Origin: an uncultured Prevotellaceae bacterium
Lineage (GTDB): Bacteria > Bacteroidota > Bacteroidia > Bacteroidales > Bacteroidaceae
Direction of reading: 5' to 3'
Assembly (NCBI GenBank): GCA_900314715.1
Contig: OMWI01000006.1
Location: 30,789 to 94,788 of the forward strand
Length of the DNA: 64,000 bases
The translations under genes were made by a program, and so were the position numbers. This document shows positions 60,201 to 64,000 of the stretch, piece by piece. The notes beneath the pieces are model-generated. The model searched no databases. It was given only the letters and a program-made list of their open reading frames with translations, and had not been told where the DNA came from. Positions within the stretch are counted from its first letter, which is position 1; each line of letters starts with the position of its first letter.

Positions 60201-61076
60201 TTTAAGGGTGCTGGCGCATACGATGTGGATGGTTACGACAACCTGACGCTTCAGAATTGTCAATATATTTGGGTAGATCATTGCGACTTCCAAGATGGTG
60301 TTGACGGTAACTTCGATTGCAACAATGGTTCTGACAATATCTGTGTTACATGGTGTCGCTTCCGTTATCTCATCTCTCCATGGTCTGGCGGTTCTGGTGG
60401 AAGCAATGATCACCGTTTCTCTGACCTATGGGGAAGTGGCGATAGTTCAACTTCGGATAATGGAAAACTTCGCACTACATTCGCTAATTGCTGGTGGGAT
60501 GAAGGATGTCGTGAACGTATGCCTCGCGTGAGATTCGGACAGATTCATATCGTCAATTGTCTCTATTCAAGTAGCGTAACCAATTACTGCATCGGTGCTG
60601 GGTATAAGAGTAATATATATGTGGAGAAGTCGGCTTTCACCAGTACGAAGGCTCAGAAGACTCCTTGGAAGAATTGCGCAACAAGTAGTGGATATACCGA
60701 TTACAACATAACGTTGACAGGAAACTCTGGAGCAAGTGATGCGCAATCACGTAGTGGTAGCAATAGTTACTTCAATCCATATAGCTACTATAGCTATTCG
60801 CCCATGGCAGCAAGCAAGGTGCAAAGTGAAATATCTACATACGCTGGTGCAACACTGACCGTTACGGCTGGAAGTGGTGTCGGTGCAAAGGGCTCTTTCT
60901 TCGAAGAGGATGATGTTACTGCGCTCAATGAGATAGATGCCGAGGCTAAAGTGGTAAGCACAACCATATTCTCTGCCAATGGAACGGAAATTCCAGAATA
61001 TAACAAGGGATTGAATATCGTAAAGACTAAGCTTTCCAACGGAAAGACTATGGTTAAAAAAGTCTTTGTAAGATAG
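57282..61076 (+). CDS. Secreted bifunctional pectin methylesterase (CE8) - pectate lyase (PL1)
   Basis: 1264 aa with a signal peptide ending ISQAA. Three 130-140-residue repeats (from about 28, 166 and 305; each begins WDF-N-NPSSLS and ends with a STSYL/CYL-S-I/V-K strand) look like carbohydrate-binding modules. Ser-rich linkers separate the domains. CE8 (about 469-735): VTLQDKGNYTICKNVKLVSY, QDTYYSNN, HGTVDFICGGGDVFF (catalytic Asp) and GRAWGG. A fibronectin-type domain (about 770-850) follows. PL1 (about 873-1190): IWVDHCDFQDGVDGNFDCNN with calcium-binding Asp, RERMPRVRFGQIHIVN with the catalytic Arg. A C-terminal tail (IFSANGTEIPEYNKGLNIVK) resembles a sorting signal. It demethylates and cleaves pectin. 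A LacI-type site lies upstream. Confidence 0.93.
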   Translation: MSKNFSLIATLCLLALCSLVSPSISQAATTVTALWDFQNQNPSSLSGLKIEGDQDHVASTNSSIKMFVIAKSGKFAVRTSDVQVNANTYLRIPVQSTSDVVTIVSYPGYYNYSINGTAATANTTTHTATSSEVSAGFVQVQATSTCYLYSVKVVQQVASSSSGTTATAKWDFENVNPSSLSDMHIEGTSGHVASTLSGVNMYVIGNYGKFAQRTSDAQFNAKTTLRIPVTTTSDVVTVTSCTGYHNYAVGGTAATADVTTHTATSSEVSTGYVVIYGTGSSYLKSITVKQCNYTGSSSSSSTTSKVTALWDFANVNPSSLSGLTIEGKQGHIPSTISDVSIYCIGQYGKFAQRTNDAQFNAKTTLRVPVTSTSDVVTVTSDPGYHNYNVGGVAATADVTNHTATASEVSVGYVVIYATGSSYLQSIKAVLNNYSGSGSSTSSSSSSSSSSTTNNTTTASGSFTAVSQDYYIVSAGSASGFLSALSKANSSSSSSRKYIFLPNGTYDLGTTCLTAITGSNISIIGQSMDKTIIKNAPAVANEGISKTATLLNKGNNNYFQDLTIQNALDYYNAGSAGRAVTLQDKGNYTICKNVKLVSYQDTYYSNNASGSFYFEGCDIHGTVDFICGGGDVFFNECTLTVEPRTASGSGSCVIAAPYTQSTWGYVFNNCKIANNAASYSLGRAWGGTPKLAYINTTLTAPTKIISTRFTPAGMNVIADTFVEYNSKNTSGTTVSPSSNVVSFTLGSTTSKKETIISASTAKNYALNKVFTSWTPNEDAAQLTVSSVSQSGSTIKWSAVSGASSYAIFKDGSFLAIVGSSTTSYNISATGTYTVRASNPMGGFGTAGSVTVSSISSSSSSSSMSSSKMSSYDKNAPIGWGTVGGSITGSSNKNSVTVTTASEFISAMAGTSAKTIYVKGTLTFTGRQTITGAQNKTVYGLAGSSLSNTTHTSTVANTGILTLKNCSNIIFRNLTFKGAGAYDVDGYDNLTLQNCQYIWVDHCDFQDGVDGNFDCNNGSDNICVTWCRFRYLISPWSGGSGGSNDHRFSDLWGSGDSSTSDNGKLRTTFANCWWDEGCRERMPRVRFGQIHIVNCLYSSSVTNYCIGAGYKSNIYVEKSAFTSTKAQKTPWKNCATSSGYTDYNITLTGNSGASDAQSRSGSNSYFNPYSYYSYSPMAASKVQSEISTYAGATLTVTAGSGVGAKGSFFEEDDVTALNEIDAEAKVVSTTIFSANGTEIPEYNKGLNIVKTKLSNGKTMVKKVFVR

Positions 61077-61082
61077 TATTTT

Positions 61083-61249
61083 GAAGTATGAATTAGGAGT
61101 TAGGAAGGAGGAAGTATTTCGCCTATTGGCGAGTATGAAGGTTAGAAGGAGGATGTACTTCTTACATCAATACTTTTATCCTGTGACTTTGTCACACCAC
61201 TTCCTCCTTCCTAATTCCTCCTTCCTACATCGATAGTCCTTCATACTTC
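61083..61249. repeat. Inverted-repeat element A, copy 2
   Basis: GAAGTATG (61083) faces CATACTTC (61242-61249); TTAGGAAGGAGGAAG (61100-61114) faces CTTCCTCCTTCCTAA (61200-61214). The word GAAGTATTTCGCCTATTGGCG at 61111-61131 recurs at 30947. It also contains GTGACTTTGTCAC. Confidence 0.8.
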
Positions 61250-61718
61250 TTAACAAAAACTTGTCTGGATTTTCTTGCAAACTAGAGTTGGAGGAGCGGA
61301 AAAATGAGTTAAGACGGATGATAATATACATTTTCCGATAGATATTATAAGTTTCGACTGACAAAGTAATACATTTTTAACCGTAAATATATCATTTACG
61401 AGTGCTAAAACTATACTTTATAAATGTCATAACACATGCTTTTTGTGTGAATAACACGTCTTTTAGGGCATTTCAGAAACGCCACAAATCGCTATTATAT
61501 TGATATTCATTTCATTAGAAAAGTCCCCTGGTTTTTCATATTTTCGATCATATTTAAGAAAGTTTGAAATTATGTCCGTTTTTTGCCCTCATAATTCCGA
61601 ATTATTTTGACAAAGAAAGAAACATGATTATTGAAATAAACTACTGAGCCAAAATAATGCGGAGATAAGACAATAAGAAGTGTAATTTGGAGTTACTTTT
61701 TTAGAGAGGTAAGTCAAC
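61250..61718. other. AT-rich gap
   Basis: No gene, terminator or array that I can support between the repeat element and queH; no good -7 box was found close to queH. Confidence 0.5.
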
Positions 61719-62357
61719 ATGAAAAGAAAGAATAATCCCATCATTGTGCCTGAGGGCGTGCATGAAGTGATGCTTCATGCTTGTTGTGCTCCATGTTCGT
61801 CAGCTATAGTTGAGTGGATGATGGCTCATGAAGTGCGTCCTACTATTTTTTATTATAACCCGAATATCTTTCCGCAAGAGGAATATGAGATTCGTAAGAA
61901 TGAAAGTAAGCGACATGCGAATAGTTTGGGAATCAAATGGATTGATGGAGATTACGACCATGAGAGATGGTTGGACGAGGTGAGGGGATTGGAGAACGAA
62001 CCCGAACGAGGTTCTCGGTGTCTCAGATGTTTCCGTTTGCGACTTGTGGCAACGGCTTTGCAAGCTCGCCAACTGGGTTTGTCGTATTTCACTACTACAC
62101 TTGCCTCATCACGATGGAAAAGTATAGAGCAAATCACACAAGCAGGTTTGGAGGCACAAGCAGTTGTTCCTGGCACTCTTTTCTGGGCACAAAATTGGCG
62201 AAAGGGTGGTTTGTCTGACCGAAGAAACCAACTATTGAAAGAATATGGTTTTTACAATCAGCAATATTGCGGTTGTGAGTTTAGTATGAGGGCTAATCCA
62301 CATTTGGCAAAAGACAATATGGAAAAAAGTGTAGACGTTACTTGTTCAATCGATTAA
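61719..62357 (+). CDS. queH: Epoxyqueuosine reductase QueH
   Basis: 212 aa. The DUF208/QueH cysteine set is present: LHACCAPCSSA at residue about 21, RGSRCLRCFRLRL near 106, and the C-terminal QQYCGCEFSM. Between them FYYNPNIFPQEEYEIRKNES and TTTLASSRWKSIEQI are conserved. QueH holds an Fe-S cluster and reduces epoxyqueuosine to queuosine in tRNA. It is followed after 41 nt by two tiny genes. Confidence 0.95.
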   Translation: MKRKNNPIIVPEGVHEVMLHACCAPCSSAIVEWMMAHEVRPTIFYYNPNIFPQEEYEIRKNESKRHANSLGIKWIDGDYDHERWLDEVRGLENEPERGSRCLRCFRLRLVATALQARQLGLSYFTTTLASSRWKSIEQITQAGLEAQAVVPGTLFWAQNWRKGGLSDRRNQLLKEYGFYNQQYCGCEFSMRANPHLAKDNMEKSVDVTCSID

Positions 62358-62398
62358 AATTTATTATCTTCGCACCGAAATGAAAGATAAAAAAGAAA

Positions 62399-62572
62399 AT
62401 GGGTAAGTTGATTTTGGAGACATGCACTCGTGAACAGTTTATAGAAGTAGTTAAGGCTGCTAAAAAACGCAAGGAAGCGTGGGAAACGAAAATGAAAGCA
62501 GAGATGGGAGAACGAGCCAAATTGCGCGAGCAAGTTCGTGAGTCGCACTATTATGATATAGAATCAATTTGA
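62399..62572 (+). CDS. Small charged helical protein (57 aa)
   Basis: ATG 62399 encodes KLILETCTREQFIEVVKAAK, KRKEAWETKMKAEMGERAKL and an end SHYYDIESI: very charged, probably one long helix. Not recognised. The stop TGA shares its A with the ATG of the next small gene (62572), a typical coupling junction. A TATCTTCGC sequence at 62365-62373 is a weak -7 box. Confidence 0.65.
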   Translation: MGKLILETCTREQFIEVVKAAKKRKEAWETKMKAEMGERAKLREQVRESHYYDIESI

Positions 62573-62751
62573 TGTTATGTTGGTTCAATGGGTATGAGCA
62601 ACAACAAAAGTATTATATTAAAACTGCTATTGTAAAAGGAGAAGGCCTTTCAGAGTATGTTTCTATTATTCTGCAACGCACACATCCGCATTTTGAATCG
62701 ATTGCTCGTCGTTTTGACAATGAGATAGATTTGTTTAATGACAACAAGTAA
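62572..62751 (+). CDS. Small protein (59 aa), coupled to the previous one
   Basis: MLCWFNGYEQQQKYYIKTAI, VKGEGLSEYVSIILQRTHPH, FESIARRFDNEIDLF. Not recognised. The composition (aromatics at the start, Glu/Asp/Arg pairs) suggests a compact folded protein. It may form a pair with the preceding helical protein. A 17-nt gap leads to the AAA-CYTH gene, so all three could share a transcript. Confidence 0.65.
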   Translation: MLCWFNGYEQQQKYYIKTAIVKGEGLSEYVSIILQRTHPHFESIARRFDNEIDLFNDNK

Positions 62752-62768
62752 AAGTATTGCGTTTTCGA

Positions 62769-63872
62769 ATGAAAGACATTAAGAAAATTGTCCTCACCGG
62801 AGGACCATGCGCAGGCAAGACAACGGCGTTGGTAAGGATTATTGAGCACTTCTCGAGTCTTGGTTTTAAGGTATTCACAATTCCAGAAGTGCCAACCCTG
62901 TTTACACAAGCAGGGATGGACTACTTGACGGATAACAAGAACTTCTTCTACGAAGGAGAGAAGGCAACGTTGGAGATACAATTGGCATTGGAAGACCGAT
63001 TCTTTCGCATGGCAGAACAATGTACGGAACCGACAATCTTGGTTTGCGACCGTGGTACGATGGATATTTCTGCTTATATGAGTCCTGAGTTGTGGGAAGA
63101 TATTACCACCGTGGTGGGTACAAGTACGGCAGAGTTGCGTGCCCGCTATGATGCCGTGTTGCATTTGGTGTCTGCCGCCGATGGTGCAGAACAGTTTTAT
63201 ACCACCAGCAATAATGCCTCACGCAACGAAAGTGCTGATGAAAAAGGATTGCAGATTGCCCGTATGTTGGACAAGAAGGTGATAGATGCATGGACGGGTC
63301 ATCCCCATTTGCGTGTCATCAACAACCATGAGGATTTCAACAAAAAACTGAATCGCGTGTTGAAAGAGATTTCCAACGTATTGGCATTGCCACAACCTAT
63401 CGAAGAAGAACGCAAATACATTGTGGAATTGGTTGGTGATGGGGATATTCCTAATGCTATCATCAGCGAGATAACACAAACCTATTTGGTGGCAGAGCCA
63501 GGATGTGAAGTACGTTTGCGCAAACGTGGTTGGGATGGAAAGTATGTATATGTACACACTACCAAGAAGAGGATATCAACGAATGAACAAATAGAAACGG
63601 AGCGACAAATCAACAATAATCTTTACCAGTCTCTCTTGCAACAAGCCGACCCCTATCGGCAGACTATTCATAAGATACGCAAGAGCTTTATCTGGAAAGG
63701 ACAATATTTCGAACTTGACGCTTTCAAGAAACCTATCGACAACCTGATGATTCTTGAAACGAAAGGCATTACGGAAGATGAAGCCGTGAAATTCCCGCCA
63801 TTCTTGAAAGTGGTGAAAGACATCACTGGAGACGGTAATTACTATAATTATAATATTGCCTTGAAAGGGTAG
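62769..63872 (+). CDS. AAA (AAA_28/NadR-like) ATPase fused to a CYTH domain
   Basis: About 367 aa. The N-terminal ATPase has P-loop LTGGPCAGKTTALVRIIEHF at residue about 8, FTIPEVPTLFTQAG, LVCDRGTMDISAYMS (Walker B type with Asp-Arg) and RVINNHEDFNKKLNRVLKEI. The second half (about 205-367) is a CYTH/triphosphate-tunnel domain: IEEERKYIVELVGD with the E-x-E-x-K motif, CEVRLRKRGWDGKYVYVHTT, FIWKGQYFELDAF and LMILETKGI. The same order exists in animal TTD14-like proteins. It likely binds a phosphorylated ligand. Start MKDIKKIV at 62769 is preferred to the Met at 62757. Confidence 0.9.
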   Translation: MKDIKKIVLTGGPCAGKTTALVRIIEHFSSLGFKVFTIPEVPTLFTQAGMDYLTDNKNFFYEGEKATLEIQLALEDRFFRMAEQCTEPTILVCDRGTMDISAYMSPELWEDITTVVGTSTAELRARYDAVLHLVSAADGAEQFYTTSNNASRNESADEKGLQIARMLDKKVIDAWTGHPHLRVINNHEDFNKKLNRVLKEISNVLALPQPIEEERKYIVELVGDGDIPNAIISEITQTYLVAEPGCEVRLRKRGWDGKYVYVHTTKKRISTNEQIETERQINNNLYQSLLQQADPYRQTIHKIRKSFIWKGQYFELDAFKKPIDNLMILETKGITEDEAVKFPPFLKVVKDITGDGNYYNYNIALKG

Positions 63873-64000
63873 ATGTTTTTCTCTTGTAGGATATAATATA
63901 ATTTAAGTTTCTGAAGTTGTTTACGCAACTTTCAATTTAAAAGTTCGACATATATGAGCAAGTTCATCCGAGCGGCAAACTGCCACTTCCAACACCTCCT
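63873..64000. other. Window edge, no assigned gene
   Basis: AAGTTG-TTTACG-CAACTT (63914-63931) is a short hairpin that may end the 62769 transcript. A frame from ATG 63954 runs to the window edge but is too short to judge. Confidence 0.4.

Noticed and set aside
63954-64000. Start of a gene at the right edge
   Set aside because: Only about 15 codons are visible and no homology can be judged.

Overview
The window looks like chromosomal DNA of a Bacteroidales bacterium, most likely of the Prevotella group. The reasons are the many promoters with the Bacteroidetes -7 box TAnnTTTG(C) (often TATCTTTGC), the scarcity of Shine-Dalgarno sequences, a VirE-N/DUF3987 primase-helicase gene, a solo AICAR-transformylase PurH, pyrD/pyrK pairs, and a strong load of secreted glycoside hydrolases and pectinases. 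No rRNA, tRNA, CRISPR array or recognisable insertion sequence was seen. Product assignments come from reading motifs and remembered family features; no database search was run.

Layout. 1-297: 5' part of a pyridoxal/pyridoxamine kinase gene on the minus strand. 531-764: a small HTH protein. 1167-6042: a module of two unknown proteins plus the VirE/DUF3987 protein, bracketed by a nearly identical 43-bp direct repeat. 6229-13449: a secreted (alpha/alpha)6 glycosidase, an orphan metal/siderophore-type ABC ATPase, an SF1 helicase with a small partner, an ECF sigma factor with a membrane protein, and a PepSY-like periplasmic protein. 13540-17842: housekeeping run hpt, adk, obg, pgeF and an M23 peptidase. 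18114-20994: purH-like, pyrD, pyrK (nucleotide synthesis). 21074-25157: XRE regulator, holA, an HsdR-N-like nuclease-fold protein, a rhamnose mutarotase, and the LytTR half of a LytS/LytTR two-component system whose sensor lies at 25341-27344. 28033-35463: patatin/OMP phospholipase, a previously unlisted small-protein locus (30395-30819), GH2, MntP and an AAA ATPase. 35530-43858: an operon-like run of three secreted proteins, two ending in almost identical dockerin-like modules, followed by a thioesterase. 43928-45884: DUF554 and a DUF3791-DUF3990-DUF3791 toxin-antitoxin-like trio. 46198-54662: GH20, DsbD, cysteine desulfidase, GH127 and a small HTH-like gene in one run. 54871-57008: rplS (start codon missing) and a 5'-nucleotidase split into two genes in reversed domain order. 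57282-61076: a CE8-PL1 pectinase with three N-terminal binding repeats behind a LacI-type palindrome. 61719-63872: queH, two tiny coupled genes and an AAA-CYTH protein.

The most unusual layer is non-coding. Four intergenic regions carry arrays with an 11/22-bp period, each with its own sequence (1062, 11585, 27455, 44764). At least six further places carry arrays of 7-12-bp words, most arranged as facing arms that can fold into long hairpins (1171, 14663, 27577, 33514, 54669, 61083). The same kinds of repeat have entered genes in frame: two REP-like palindromes in the VirE/DUF3987 gene and a 9-bp (three-codon) array in dsbD that matches an intergenic array 15 kb away.

The other strong candidate for something undescribed is the minus-strand unit at 30395-30819: a good -7 box, two overlapping-scale small ORFs (23 and 28 codons, 4 nt apart), a GC-rich leader and a textbook terminator.
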